The notes: generated from the sequence alone by a model not told the origin. Shown: positions 26,180 through 38,780, counted from the stretch's first letter. The stretch: 40,018 bases of DNA from Priapulus caudatus (GCF_000485595.1 NW_014577498.1:201588-241605); one strand, 5' to 3'. Numbers and translations: made by a program.

Positions 26180-29100
26180 TCTAATAAATCTCAATAAAGA
26201 CAATCGGTTATGTAAAGATCACCTAAGTATCAGTCTGGTATGTAGACGTTATGTCTATTTATAATAATACTGCAGTCTAGTATCGCATTGTTCTGCTATA
26301 ATAAGATAACGCAATGTTTGATGCTTTGTGCACACACGATTCCCTTTTGTAATTCCTAATATACTGTAACGAGCATATGTGCGAATACTGACGTGTGTCG
26401 TAGGCTGTCCATAGCGTGCGACGTCCACGCTGTCTCTATGAGTCGTCGCTGTCTTGTTAGCAATCTGATTAAGTGCAGCGTGATTGCCTGATACTAATAA
26501 ACAACCCTAATTACTTCTCCGCGAACAACTCGGTGCTGCCTCCTGAATGGTGCGCCTACTGTCCGCTTTTGTCAAGCGCGGATCTGATAGACAAATGCAA
26601 TAGATCACTTCTTCGTGATAGAATAGGTAACGACAAACAATTGTTGTCAGTAAAGGCGTCAGGCGCAATCTTGTTGCTTAAACTACACGCGTTCGTTTAG
26701 TGTTTACTCAAGGGAGAAAGCTTACTGGCATCAGATAGAACCCCGGCTGTCCTGATCTTTTACAGCGATGTTGGGACGCGTCTGTGTGCCTGTCCTTGTA
26801 CTATAGCTCTATGAGGTGCCTATACGTCTGATAGCTGGAAGTACACACGGTGAAACCACCTTACGTCTCTCTTAAGGTATGTCTAGTAATAACACTTTAC
26901 ATATTAGTTTAGCGTATTCGTGTGTAACCGAAACGACTCTTATGCCTCGAGCCGATTTGCGTCCCGCGCGTCACGTGAGTCACTCTCACTACATGTACTC
27001 GAGTACAAGAATGTAATTAGAAACACCAGAGTGTAGTGATTTCGTCGTGGGTACGTATAGCCCTTCCAGATTCTCTCGCACAGGATTGATACAATGTTTT
27101 TCACGCGGCAGCTACATACTCACGCGAGAATAAGCAGAGACAGCCTCTAGCCACGTTTAGGGCTAGGCTCAACAGTGCCCGTCGATAGCAAGCTGTGCCC
27201 CTCGAATACCGGCCTAGACAGAATAAGATACCGTGTTCAAAATACACTCTTATGTTAGCATTTATTTGTTGCTGTGCGCACCTAGTCTCTGTGTTTCTGA
27301 CTGTCACGTTGTATCTACGTGACACCTCAACTAGTGACTAGATTGCACATTTGGATTTATTCTCGCATACTAGCCATGTATAGGTTGTTGATACAGACTC
27401 ATCCTAGGTGTATAGTCGATTGTTCCAAACGCGATAATTCTTGCTCACTTTACATAAAAAGTCCTATGTAGTCAATTAAGGCGTAATTAAAATAACATAA
27501 TGAGAAGCTAATGTGTTTAATATAGGGTTAGTATATAAAAGAGAAGTCCATTATATGTATGCTGAACGCATGGCCTTGATCATTATTAGCTCGTGTGCAG
27601 ATATAACAAAGACAGTAAATAACATAACGATATTAAGTATAAGCGCTGAGACTACACAGCCGCTCTATAGATGATGCTATAGCTAGCGTAGAGTAACTCT
27701 AAACCGATACGCCGACAAACGCCACAGCGGAGACTGTCTAAGTATAGCTTGTATGTCAAGACATCATAAATTAAAATTCTAGTACGATATGTCGTTGATC
27801 GTGTGCTGCCAATTAAATTATAACTCCTTTCTCAAATGCATGGTTATATAAAATCATTGTACAATTGGAGGTACCAAACAGCGCCATTCTGCCTTCATAT
27901 GATGAGCACCACTGAGCACATGCTCTCGCAACTATCGACAGGAACAATTACGAATGGTCTGTTTACAATTACAATTTCCCCGCCGGACGATACCAGATAC
28001 TAACCGAATTTGCCAGAGACTGGCGACGCTTTTCTATCCACACCAATGGAGTATAGTGAGAACTCCGCAGAAAAATTGATATGCGATACTTGGGGAACCA
28101 GACTGAAAATATCGTGCCATAGACACCTGCTATCAAAACTCTGACTCAGAACTACTTGACAGCGGTGTGAGAGTTTTTTTCTTCGAAGACGGCGGGAGAT
28201 GGGCACATGTAGAGATGCAGATCACGCTCTGTGACACGGCCGTATCAACTGCGAGGGACATTATAAACGAGAAATATGCGCGAGTTTTATTGTCCTTTCG
28301 ATCATTTAGATTTGTATCTTTCCGTGAACCAAACAGGTGCGCCGAGAACAACAGGGCGTGTGACCCATTGCGCAGCTATAAGCCGGCCTTGTAGAATTAG
28401 GCACACGCATAGCATTACTCCTCGGTGCCTATAAGTGGCCACACGTAACACTCTATGCAAGCCATTATTGACACTCATAGCCAAACTGTTTCCAACGCGC
28501 CCAATCTCAGCGTACCCCAAACTTACACCGGCGCGGCATGGTGCATGCGACGAATAGCTGATCAGAATAGAAACTCCCGTGGCCACATGCTCATCTGGAC
28601 GTTGTTCTGTTACTAACACATGTTATCAGGAGTGAATAATAATAATTATCTGAGTCTCTCCGTAATTTGCACTCTTTCTCCGGCGTTGAGGTTAGGTTTG
28701 AGAGTCCTATGAATAGTCACAAGCTCAATAGAAGCATCAGCCGATCTGGAGCTGTTTTATATGAGACGAGTTGACCCGGCGCTGCAATGTTGTCCGGAAC
28801 CGATGTGTAAGGGCTGATGCCGTGTACTGGAGATGCGGCCAGCTCGAGGTGGCCATATGAAAGTGAAAAGAAAAATCTCTCCTGCAAGAGAGGAACCCTC
28901 CCCCGCCGGAAAAAGGACGCCAGCCCCACATAATAAAGTGTATGCTGAAATGAGAAGAAAGGGAGTGAACGCGATTAAGTTGTTGCATAGTATTAACCTT
29001 TCATGTCCCCTCGAGTAAGGGACCAAAGCGAAGGTCTCTAATATTACCGATCGGCTACATTTAGGTGACGTCCCTTGCTTGTGTACTGTTATAGATATGG

Positions 29101-30880
29101 TCGTAGAGTCTAGAATTATAACATATAGTATTCTTGTATAGAGATGTAAAAGCCGAACTCTATTATTTGTTTACCATACGCCTTAAGGCTGCTAATCTAC
29201 TTGTACGCTTAATCTTCTCGTGCCAACAATTTAACATAACCGAGACCAGTCCTCACTTCACTCATCTATCCCCGACAAAATCAAAAACCGTGTTCCTGCA
29301 CGTGCTCTGATTTGGTAAAATTTTGATCAATCGATTGCAGCAAAGCCCAGTACAATCCAGAACACGTCTATATTAAATTATGCCGTTGGGCTGAAGACTA
29401 AGGGATTTTTCCCTCTGCGAATGCCTTCATGGCGATACAGTTAGTAATGCGCTTCTAACCCCATGTGGTGCACGCACCAGTGCCGAGTAGGCACCTAAAT
29501 AGAGCAAGCCTGGGAAACCCGTCCACAGCATGAATTGTGACGTAGTACTGGTAGCTACCCGACACTGAGGGCCGATGGGCCTAATCGCTCGCAAAGCGCC
29601 AACTCGTCGTATTAAAGCTGTGCTGCCGCAACGCAGTGTATCAAGTACCACGCATCGTCAGGTAGGGTCAAATAGTGTACCAGCAACAATTAACTCGCGC
29701 GTCACGTTCCATGCCGGCGTGCAGCGGCTAACAATTATTCAACACAGCTATATCAGTTGATATGGGCACATCGAGTAACCGCTGCCAATAGAACGCAACA
29801 AGAATAGACAGACCTGCGCCCCAATTGTTCGGCGCGCCACTTACATTCGTTCGTGTCCAATGATCCAACGAACCCGCACACCTGGCGTATCCAGATTTAT
29901 AGGACGGACTAGGATCATGTTGTACGTACGTAAGTCCCGGCGCACACATGCACCATGTAGACCAGTACATTTCTGGTCACAGCAGCACGCCCTCGTCATG
30001 CATATAACCTGATGTTGAACTAGCCGCAGTAGAGAAAGTAAATGTGCATCTCACTGACTACTGCATTGCCGAGTAGAATTCAGCGCGCTTTGCACCTGGG
30101 GGCTTATACCGCCAACGTATTCCTTCTGACTGAGTACTTATCAGTACGCGGTACACTTGACCTGCGCGACTCTAGGGCCAGATTGTAATGCTAGATGGGC
30201 CACTCACGTTACACGGTCGCGTGCACATACAACGCGTGAGCACGTCCTGCCCAAACTGAGGGCAGTATCCGCCGGGACAGCGACTTTATCAGTTGTGCCA
30301 AGAAATCACGTTTTGACGTAGACGATCGTACGCGTGGAATGTTAGACCCGTTGGCTACCCGGCATGGTCGCATTACCCATAAGACCTAACTAGAAATACG
30401 GAACGTGTGGATAAGCCAATTAACGTCTTAGCATCGTTCCCACATCGGTGCTTGTCTTGCTAGCCTTCATTGCCTAAACCGTTGCTCGCCAACGCTGGTT
30501 GCGCTGCATAACGATGATCTCTCAAGCGTTTAACCTTTTTTGTGGGCATACAAGTTCGTCGCCAGTAATCCGTATTCGGAGGCGCTCGATCACTGATTAC
30601 CCCTGTGTTTCTGTGATGAATTATATTTACCTGTATAATAAATGATTCAGAGCTTGGCCACGTCGTCCGTACTATTCATGGCTTTTCTGCTCAGAGGTAG
30701 GTGCACGTCGGAGCGTTACTTCACTATTCACCTTAAGTAGCGAATTAATATATAGCCTTAATTACGTTAATGCAAATCTACTGTAATATATATATATGAA
30801 TTTATATATGCGTGCAGTGCATGCTGTGTGTATATAGTGTGTGGAGCGTGACTGGTGTCGTGTCATCGTCGCGAGCTTTA
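26180..30880. other. Garbled remnant of the unit mixed with other sequence
   Basis: Short matches to the unit appear in the correct order (18090-20250 in copy 3 terms), but they are separated by insertions of a few to dozens of bases that look unlike normal mutation. Several open frames in the extra material look protein-like: 26473-26700 (EWCAYCPLLSSADLIDKCNR) and 28833-29018 (KRKISPAREEPSPAGKRTP). None is recognised. This pattern suggests a consensus built from two different sequences or from very noisy reads; I would not trust gene calls in it. Confidence 0.55.
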
Positions 30881-32010
30881 CGCTTTCTAATCTATGATAT
30901 TCTGTTCCTGTTTGGGTCGTATGTCCTCCAGGCCTCTCGCGATGCAGCTGACCTGTAGGTGTCTTGCCCCTTACTCACATACTGCACGGCGCAGGCTTCT
31001 GCGTTGGGCTTCCCTTCATGGCGACTGCGTGTCGCCCTACGCTGCGTTCGAGCCTCGAGTATCACAACGGACAAGTATTGACTTCACCATCAACCGCCGA
31101 CTTGTTTGGTGCTGTATCACGTGCTTTCCTCGGACTACCTTCGTCATACATTTGAAGCAATTGCCAAACCAGGGATTTTTCTGTTGCAATATTTGTATCG
31201 TGACTCACAGCGCCTATACAAAATATACACTCCGGTTCTTAACATATACTGGTTCTCGTGTGTCCTATTTTCCTCTGTGCGTCATTTCTCCTCTACTCAC
31301 TTCGTAGTCCTCTTCGTTTTCCATCCGTTCACCTGGTGCATTTTTTCTTCAATTGCCTATGACCATCTCCATTTATTGCTCATCATTAATTATCTTCTAT
31401 CCCTGCCTCTCCTACTTCTTCTTACCTACTCTGCCTCCACACCTATCAACTTCGTTAGCTCACAACACGTCTAGCACAGTCATGTTCGCGACACTGTCTA
31501 GCTATTTTACACTACTAGTTTAATAATTTAACTTAATCAAAACATATTTTCGGTATATTTTATCTATACACATTACCTAGTAATGTCATTCCATGGACAC
31601 TCACCAAGTTTTAGGATTGCGCTGCTTGCTCGAACCACCGCGTCTCCCATCAGAGCATCGGCTGGACAGCATCAGATTAGCCTGTGGTGGTGATGACTAG
31701 ATTAACTCATCAATACCCAGAGATACGTTAGAGTGAGAGTGTTACGTGCAACTAGTCAGAACTGCTCCATACTCCGTATGTTCGCCACTGCACCTGACTC
31801 GCCAGCAGTCTCATCGGTTCTTCCTGCCTAAGATTGGGGTCTCTCTCTCTCATCTAATCACGTTGTGTGCCCATCTTGCTTGTGGTGGCACCCCCGGCGG
31901 CTTCGTGTCTCACCTCCCCTCCGCGCACTATCTATACGATTTCGGCCTTCCTCTCCTTCCTCTCGTCCTCGCATCTCTCTCACCGGGGGGGGTCACACCC
32001 TACAAAATAG
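30881..32010. other. Unique sequence upstream of F-box exon 2, no gene assigned
   Basis: A plus-strand frame (31106-31474) includes FEAIAKPGIFLLQYLYRDSQ and then becomes hydrophobic and pyrimidine-driven. There are no clear splice sites and I recognise no family. The stretch from 31300 to 31450 is pyrimidine-rich. The remainder shows nothing I can name. Confidence 0.35.
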
Positions 32011-32334
32011 GGTAGGTATGTGCCACTTGAGAGATGGAATTTGGGGGCTCAGGTACTAACTCGGCACATCAAAATGGGGGTCTTCAGATTTAGGCTTTGC
32101 TGGAAAGCATGATGCTCTGGAACTGGACATATGTTTGCGAGAGGGGGTCTCCGGAATTTGCGGGAAAAAGTAGGACCTTTGCTCCAGGACAGAAAATATG
32201 TGAAAAGGGGGTCTCCGAACGTGCGAAAAAAAGTAGGACCTATGCTCCAGGACGGGAATTATGTGAAATGGGGGGTCTCCGGTGCAGAAATTTTGAGGTG
32301 AAAAGGGGGGTCCTAACCGCAGCACATACCTACC
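32011..32334. mobile_element. Complete 324-bp GGTAGGTATGTGC inverted-repeat element
   Basis: The left end GGTAGGTATGTGC (32011-32023) is inverted at the right end as GCACATACCTACC (32322-32334). The interior is built from repeated words GGGGGTCTCCGG, AAAAAGTAGGACC and GCTCCAGGAC, with GCTGGAAAGCATGATGCTCT near the left. A truncated right end lies at 22180-22263 and an interrupted relative at 14407. No coding capacity is seen. I could not define a target duplication, and the superfamily is unknown. Confidence 0.7.
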
Positions 32335-32482
32335 ATGCAATATATTGGGTGTGCCAACCCCGGGGGGGGGGGAGAACCCTGCTGAGGTCTGCTATACTTA
32401 TGTATATACTCTCCATGTCATGTGCTTCATTGTGAACTTGGTCATAATAAAAATACGAAGAGTGGTATTTTTTCTTTTATAG

Positions 32483-32692
32483 GTAAGGAGTTGCATGAGA
32501 CTGTTAAGCTCGTGTGTAAGCAGTGGTGTCAGTTGGTGTCCAGCAGTGTAGTGTTATGGAAGCTTAAATGTCACATGGATGGAAAAGTTATTCCGCCACT
32601 TGTCCAAATAACCAATGTACCAGATTTGGTTAGGATATACCAGAAGAATCCTTATGGACGAAGCCTCATAACAAACTCAAGTGGAGGGCAAA
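32483..32692 (+). CDS. F-box/FBA protein, exon 2
   Basis: The acceptor TTTCTTTTATAG precedes 32483 and the donor GTAGGT follows 32692, phase 1 on both sides. It encodes the rest of the F-box (LHETVKLVCKQWCQLVSSSV, then VLWKLKC) and the linker to the FBA domain, ending RSLITNSSGGQ. LVCKQW and LWKLKC match the conserved LVC..W and LWK.KC signatures of the FBXO2/6/27/44 group. An open frame continues upstream to 32422, but the splice join to 13917-14004 explains the missing F-box start much better than a local ATG. Confidence 0.9.
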
Positions 32693-33559
32693 GTAGGTGT
32701 TGCCTTTGCAAGTGTATCAATTGCTAGATTATGTCTCTGTATATAGTATATCAATGTGTTACTGAACCTGGGGAAATTATGCCATATACTATTAGCACAA
32801 ATGTGAACTATGCATGAGTTCCCAATGTTGATTATTGATAGACATACGTTAGCATGATAAAATAGTTGTCCTGGCCTATAGGAATACCTGCTCCAGTAAT
32901 CCTCCATGATGTTTTGTATATCTGCACAAATATCAGAGAACCATACTACTGTGATGCAGGCGTGTTTGGAATGGCTTTGATATAAATTTAGCTTAATATA
33001 TTTCAGCAGACACAGCACTATGAGCTGGCCGCCTGCATGAAAGCCGTTAGTTGTTGAGCATAATGATATATATCAGCTACTAATAGAGTGCCCTAGCTTG
33101 AAGATGGGTAGACCGGATGTTCCCATAAGTCATATACAATTAAGCACAAAACCAGCTAACCTATATCTAGTTCCTTGGACTAGACTAGATTAGGTGCTGT
33201 TGTTTTGGTTTTGAACTGCTTGAATTTTAAACAGACAGTCTGACATGGCGTTTATTTACCTTTTGCGAACTAGGTTCACCACTTCGCAAGGCTTGTTTGT
33301 GCTGAACGTGTTTTTTGGAACATTTTTCTGTGATAATTAAGAACTGGCAGTGTGTCTACGACATTTATGAAAGCTTTTTAACGGGAGAATGCAGCTTTAT
33401 AATTAAGGCTCTGTTAATTAATTATGAGAGATATTAGAATCATATGCATAAATTTAATTGTGCTTTTAGAGTGAAATTACCTGTACATGTTGTAACAGAT
33501 AAAAGGAAATATAGTACGTCTGTTCTTGCCAAGCATTGGTTTATACATTATTTTTATAG

Positions 33560-33658
33560 GTTCCATGAAGTGCTGGGATATCTTGAGTAATGGAGGGGCC
33601 CACTGGAAAATTGAGAAAAAACCTATAGGCTGTGATGAATTCCCACTTGCAAGTCAAG
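33560..33658 (+). CDS. F-box/FBA protein, exon 3
   Basis: A 99-nt exon between ATTTTTATAG and a GTAAAT donor, phase 1 in and out. It encodes SMKCWDILSNGGAHWKIEKK and then PIGCDEFPLASQ, the start of the FBA domain; the NGGxxWKIE motif is the family's NGGDxWKVE signature. Confidence 0.92.
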
Positions 33659-33990
33659 GTAAATACTAAATAGAAAAATAAATATGAATATATCGAAGGT
33701 ATCCTTTTCACAGAATTTACGTAAACCATTTTATTAATTGGAAGAATCGAATGTTCATGTCTCTAGTTCTGTTACTTAATACATGCATGCATATACCGTA
33801 CACTCTTATGCACCTGCATAGTTGCACAGTGCACATAGTGTGATCATAGAAATGTACATTAGATAGGTGAAATTATCACGATGTACATGATCTTACGACA
33901 TATGACATTACGTAAAATGACACAAAATCGATATGGTAGTGTAATTTTTACCTTATACAAAGAGAAATAATGCACTATGTTATTGCACAG

Positions 33991-34117
33991 GAGAGACAAC
34001 ATGCTTTGCCACATCTTTTGAAGCCTGTGCAAAGATGCAGCTGATTGACCTAATACAGTCAGGATGTGGCGAGGAAGTCCTAGACGTTCAACAACCACCA
34101 ATAGAAGTGTCAGAATG
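33991..34117 (+). CDS. F-box/FBA protein, exon 4
   Basis: A 127-nt exon after TATTGCACAG, with donor TG then GTGACT, phase 1 in and 2 out. It encodes TTCFATSFEACAKMQLIDLI and then SGCGEEVLDVQQPPIEVSEW, corresponding to the FBA strand FVTSYExCxKxQLVDL and the glutamate-rich turn of FBXO6/44. A minus-strand frame overlapping it is a shadow. Confidence 0.92.
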
Positions 34118-34690
34118 GTGACTATTAAAAATATATTGTAATGTTGTTTACATTGTGCTAGCATATTAGCATATCTGATATATATTGATCAGTAATTGAT
34201 CCAGCTGGTGGTATAACTTAAATCTAATGGAAAGCAAGACCTTGTCAGGAATATTTTACCAACGTGTAAGGGATCTATATTTATTAGTACTAAATAGCAA
34301 GTTATACAGAGGTTAGACTGATTCTATGTCATTGTACTATAAGTACTGAGATGCTAGTTGTCAAAAAATTGTTCAATTTCAATTGATTAAATTTTACACC
34401 TAAAGCAACCATCTCAGAAAAACCTAGCCCAACTACTTTGGATACTGCACCTGCTGCTGGATGCTGCTGATTGATAAGTGCACCTGCGATTTCATGCAAC
34501 AGCAGCACTATGAGGGTTTAGGAATATAGGGGTGTTGGTTGCATACCTGCATTTGTTTTCCAACCCAAGTTGTAGTTCTTGCCAGAATTTCGGAAGTCAG
34601 ATCTAGTACACTCCCTTAATCTGTTAATAGCATACACACACAGTGACTAGATTACTTATGAGTTGTGCACGCTTGTTCTTAACATTTTAG

Positions 34691-34826
34691 GCATGCATCA
34701 CGTTTTGACTGTGGGAGTATTTACTGGCTAAAGGCATTTCTTCTGGATAACAGAAAGCGTGTAATTCGGGGATTCAACTCGGCACCATTACAAGAAGAGC
34801 AATGGCTTGGAAGATCTTGGTCTCAG
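34691..34826 (+). CDS. F-box/FBA protein, exon 5
   Basis: A 136-nt exon after AACATTTTAG, with donor CAG then GTAAAA, phase 2 in and 0 out. It encodes HASRFDCGSIYWLKAFLLDN and then QEEQWLGRSWSQ, the central FBA sheet (compare the RADCGCxYxLKV pattern of FBXO44). Confidence 0.92.
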
Positions 34827-35140
34827 GTAAAAATTACTTGATACATAGAAGCGTGTGTGTATCAAAGCAAGTTCACAACACACAACGCTAATATGTGGTA
34901 ATCGGGTTGTAATTCCATTAGGATTTCTTTCTATATAGTTGAGCTTATATATATATTATAGATGCTATATGGCTCTCTGACTTTTTATACCAAAACACGT
35001 GCTCACACGACATTGTTATATTGAATATGACTAATAGTTTTTTGTTACCTTAATATACTCAATCACCAGGGATGGGAAGGTTACGGAATCTGCATTGTTC
35101 AAAAGCCGACATGCATCATTTTCAAGATATTTTCTTGCAG

Positions 35141-35356
35141 ATGAAATACATTTTTAGAGAATATGGACCTGGAGTGAGATACGTAGCATTTATTGACTAT
35201 GGCAAGGATACTCAGTTTTGGGCTGGCCATTATGGTGCCAAGATGCAGGGAGCCACTGTGAAGTTTCACTTTGAGAGTTTTGGTGATGCAACAATAGCAA
35301 AAAATCACCCTATGGAAATAAAAGCTGGACCTTTTAATCCAAACATCTACTTGTAG
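35141..35356 (+). CDS. F-box/FBA protein, exon 6 and stop
   Basis: It starts after the TTTTCTTGCAG acceptor and ends at TAG (35354-35356), completing 291 residues (876 nt over six exons), the usual size for FBXO2/6/44 proteins. It contains GVRYVAFIDYGKDTQFWAGH, the hallmark last FBA strand. In the glycan-binding member FBXO2 the corresponding loop is Tyr-Trp-Lys, as I recall it; here it is Phe246-Trp247-Ala248, closer to FBXO44, which argues against strong binding to high-mannose glycans. The likely role is substrate recognition in an SCF E3 ligase. An upstream in-frame ATG (35072) lies in the intron and is not the start. The last about 15 residues (MEIKAGPFNPNIYL) extend past the usual end. 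Confidence 0.92.
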   Translation: MKYIFREYGPGVRYVAFIDYGKDTQFWAGHYGAKMQGATVKFHFESFGDATIAKNHPMEIKAGPFNPNIYL

Positions 35357-35594
35357 ACAATATGGCAGGAAAACGGACCCAGACGTTATACCACTTGTGT
35401 GTTATATACATACGTGTTTAGTTTTAATGATATATAACGTGTAGGACTGTAGCTAGGTGTTCCTATCGTATTTTTTCATTCCCATTATTCTGTGACGTAG
35501 GAGCTATGGTATGCCAACAAGACTGTTAATTAAGTAAACATTGTGATATATGCATTTATTCTCGTTATACAACCACTTTAAAAATCGGGGTTCA

Positions 35595-35600
35595 AATAAA
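35595..35600 (+). terminator. AATAAA polyadenylation signal of the F-box gene
   Basis: First AATAAA downstream of the stop codon, about 240 bp away and on the coding strand. It gives a plausible 3' UTR length. Confidence 0.45.
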
Positions 35601-37195
35601 TTTTTGTTGAAATAGATATGAAACAGATAAGAACATTCACTGGTAAAGATGTACGATGTACGTTATTGCTGTAATTTATAGCAAACGTATAATATAGAAT
35701 ACGTGGGAAGGTATATATATATAAATAATTATTTGTTGTTGGTGGGAGTTAGCAACGGGAGGTCACAAGCGCGCATCGATCTAGCTATAGGCAATCCTTA
35801 GATGAAACGTGAGACTGTCACGTTAATACTTTTTTACTTAAATTGGGAGGCAACTATTTAAATTAATAAAAGCACACTATGTCAGACAGTTATACTGTGA
35901 TAATCGCGAATTACCATGTCTGCCAGCCATGGTTAGTTTTTCATAGGTATTCTAGACGTGATGCGGCCATGATGCCGAGGCGCGCAGAAGATCGACACTT
36001 TGTGTCTTCCAATCACAGTGTACGCCGCACCCCTCCGTTGTAATTTCAAACGTGGGGACCCATCAACGTATGGAATCGCCGATCTCAAGAACTAGGGCAT
36101 TCTGCTAGGCTAGAACGGTTTTCTACGATAGAGTTTGGCACAAAAACGAAAATAACACGCTGTTTAGCGCACTGCACTACGTCCTTTCTGTTGCATTTTC
36201 GCTTCCGTAATCAGAATAAGCCCCTCCTTCTTCGTTGATGGGCATGAATGGGGCGTCAACGACGTGACCAGTTACTGCGTGTAGGTGTTTAACGAGACCG
36301 TTTGCTTTTCGTAAATAATGAAAGGCCCGGCCGATGCATTTTGCATCGAAGTGGAAAAATTCGGCATTTTTACCCGCTTTCGGAAGTGAACGAGTGCGTC
36401 ATTCATTGAACATTGAAGTTTTTCTTAAAATTAAAGAATTCCGAAAATCTCTGACCGCTACTCGATTGTTTTAGCGAATGAACGTAGCTGTGTGTGTGAC
36501 GTCTTGCCCGCGCGCTTTATGCTTTTTCGCTGCCGCGGGCCTCGAAATGGATATCGGAGGCAGCCTCAGGCAGGCACCTCGCAACACGCCTGTTTGTTTA
36601 CATATAGCTTTGTGACATCAGGATGGGCGGTGTCAGGAGTTCTGCGATGATAACCTCGTAATTTATCAGAATTTCTTAAGGTGCATGGAACATTTTACCA
36701 ATTTAGTGGTGTCAGTTAGTCACGGATTTGTGACAGTAAGTACTAACCGTAAATGTTTCACATACGTTCACCTATTTTGCACACAGGCAGTGGATCATTG
36801 TGAAAAATTTTGTGAATATTTATTTTTATTGAGACGTTTCAAGTGCCTGTGATTTTAACAGTCTTGTACGTCAATGCACGTGCGTCAAGAGCCACAAACT
36901 TAACACAATTTCATCTCTGTTATTGTTTACGCCTGAATGCGTGATTGATCAGGGAGGGGTGCATGTAAGAGGGCGATATTTTCTTTAGGGTTCCGAAAAA
37001 CACAATTCCACTTGACAATTTCATGGGCCATTTCAATTAGTAGCTCGGCATAATGGACCCCCAACAAGCCCTTTGACTGACTAGTCAAAAAATTGAAAGG
37101 TGTGTATATTGCTCTTATTTAGCCGCCGATAGTTCTTATTTAGAACAAAGTCTTCATTGTTATCTTCTAAAACTACAGACCATCCGCTGACCACT
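35601..37195. other. Intergenic sequence, no gene seen
   Basis: Frames are short on both strands. A GC-richer patch at 36480-36550 holds CGCTGCCGCGGGCC. No repeat shared with the rest of the window was found here. Confidence 0.5.
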
Positions 37196-37238
37196 GTGGA
37201 GACGTGCGCCGGGCCTCGAATTTGGCGCACGTCTCCAC
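37196..37238. repeat. Perfect 15-bp stem hairpin
   Basis: GTGGAGACGTGCGCC (37196-37210) and its exact inverted copy GGCGCACGTCTCCAC (37224-37238) around a 13-base loop. Pairing extends imperfectly to about 21 bp per arm (CCGCTG at 37184 against CAGCGC near 37245). Confidence 0.9.
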
Positions 37239-37800
37239 TGCGGACAGCGCTTTATACTTGAACATCTCCGCAGTCCCATGCGCATATCCCGCAGAACTGC
37301 GCGTCTCATCCGCGCGCAGCGCTCAGAATCCACAGCAAAGCTGTGCCACGCAATCTTGTATCATGTCTCTCTGGTTTTTATCGTTGGTTGGCTGATTAAA
37401 TCTGTAATAGGATCAAATAACCTCACTTCCTTATAGTGTATCATTATGTATTGAACTGATTATACATATAGGTTAAAGAGTATATATATATTGCAGCTGG
37501 CCTGGATATCTAGGTTTATGGCCGTCCATGGTATATTTGTGAGATAATTGTACATATTACTTATGATCAGAAGTAGATAATAGGGAATGATGTATATAAT
37601 GTTATGATGTATATAAATATGATTAAAAAGATGTAATTTATTTGTGTGTGTTGACTTGTTGTGATGTTTTTTTGTGCGAAGAAACCGCAACCTTCTTAAA
37701 TAGCTTTTAATTTCTGCCTTTCCTCCCCTGACTGACTGATACATTATTTAGATTTTAGAGCATATATGCTCGGCATATATCTCATCTCTATATATTCACA

Positions 37801-37855
37801 TCAAGAGTACATATAATAGAGATCTCTATAATTTCATGTAGGCCCCTACTCTTGA
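37801..37855. repeat. Fold-back element related to the CAGGAG family
   Basis: TCAAGAGTA at the left and TACTCTTGA at the right, with an inner ATAATAGAGATCTCTATAAT palindrome. The inner word AATAGAG..CTCTAT is shared with the fold-back elements at 13000 and 14132. Confidence 0.6.
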
Positions 37856-37959
37856 TTCACATGCCAGTTCGTAGTTAGCCAAGGGGTTGTGTGACGTCAC
37901 AGGTCACAAGTACGGTTCAGTACGTATATGTACATGTATTCTGTGTACGTTTACACACA

Positions 37960-38346
37960 GGCATGTGCACGTGCGCACGCACGCACGCAAGCACGCACGC
38001 ATGCACATAAACGTGCACACGCACGCGTGCACGTTCGCACACGTGAACACGCACGCACGCATGTGTACGTGCTCACGCACGTACGCACGCACGCACGCAC
38101 GTGTAAGTGCACACGCACGCACGCCCACACGTGTACGTGCACACGCACGCACGCATGTGTACGTGCGCACGCACGCACGCACGTGTACGTGCACACTCAC
38201 GCACGCACGTGTACGTGCACACGCACACACGCACGCACGTACGCACATGTACGTGCACACGCACGCACGCAAGCCCGCACGTGTACGTGCGCACGCACGC
38301 ACGCACGTGTATGTGCACACGCACGCACGCACGTGTACGTGCACAC
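37960..38346. repeat. ACGCACGC / GTGTACGTGCAC minisatellite
   Basis: About 390 bp of alternating purine-pyrimidine sequence, with a repeating block of roughly 30-34 bp (CACGTGTACGTGCACACGCA followed by CGCACG). It resembles the tract at 5405-5635 in composition but with a different unit. All frames across it are open and meaningless. Confidence 0.9.
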
Positions 38347-38780
38347 GCGAAGACTAGCATTACAACGACTGGCTTATTCCCCTACAATTCCGCAACAAAT
38401 GGATTAATTACTTATAATTATTGACCATGTTTTGATATGCATGCTTATGCATATGTCACCCTGACTGCATGTGTGATATCCTTAGATAAAGTTGATTAAT
38501 AAAAAAATGAATATTATATCATTTCCTCTAACTGAATTCAAACTGCATGCAGTGCACCTTCGTACACTCAGGATACACTCGTAGATTGAGCCCATGACCA
38601 CACTGTAGCTAAGAGGGTCTATGTCACCCGACTCCCGAGGTACTGCCGGAACGTACCCTGGTACTATCTAATATGCCGGACCGTACCTCGCCTACTCCAC
38701 TAACGAGTCTAGGGAGTCGCCTACGCCTACTCCCTAACCCTAACCCTAACCCTAATTCTAACCCTAACCATATCAAATAG

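Larger units (their letters stand above)
20762..30850. repeat. Tandem ~7 kb unit, copy 4 (interrupted and garbled)
   Basis: Unit positions 847-1345 appear at 20762-21278. The unit then resumes at about 22491 after a 1.2 kb insert. From 22491 to about 22840 the match is poor, with many extra bases. From 23701 to about 25130 it is good again. From about 26180 to 30850 only islands match (for example 27710-27740, 28843-28870 and 30220-30330). Sequence between the islands is foreign or scrambled. The right edge is set by the TA-rich tract near 30780-30830 that corresponds to 12838-12890. Confidence 0.75.

Noticed and set aside
35072-35140. Upstream ATG in frame with the last F-box exon
   Set aside because: It precedes a strong acceptor (TTTTCTTGCAG), and the splice join to exon 5 restores the FBA domain, so this part is intron.
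37887-38424. Frames of 95-159 codons rich in His, Thr and Arg
   Set aside because: Low-complexity ACGCAC/GTGTACGTGCAC minisatellite open on both strands.
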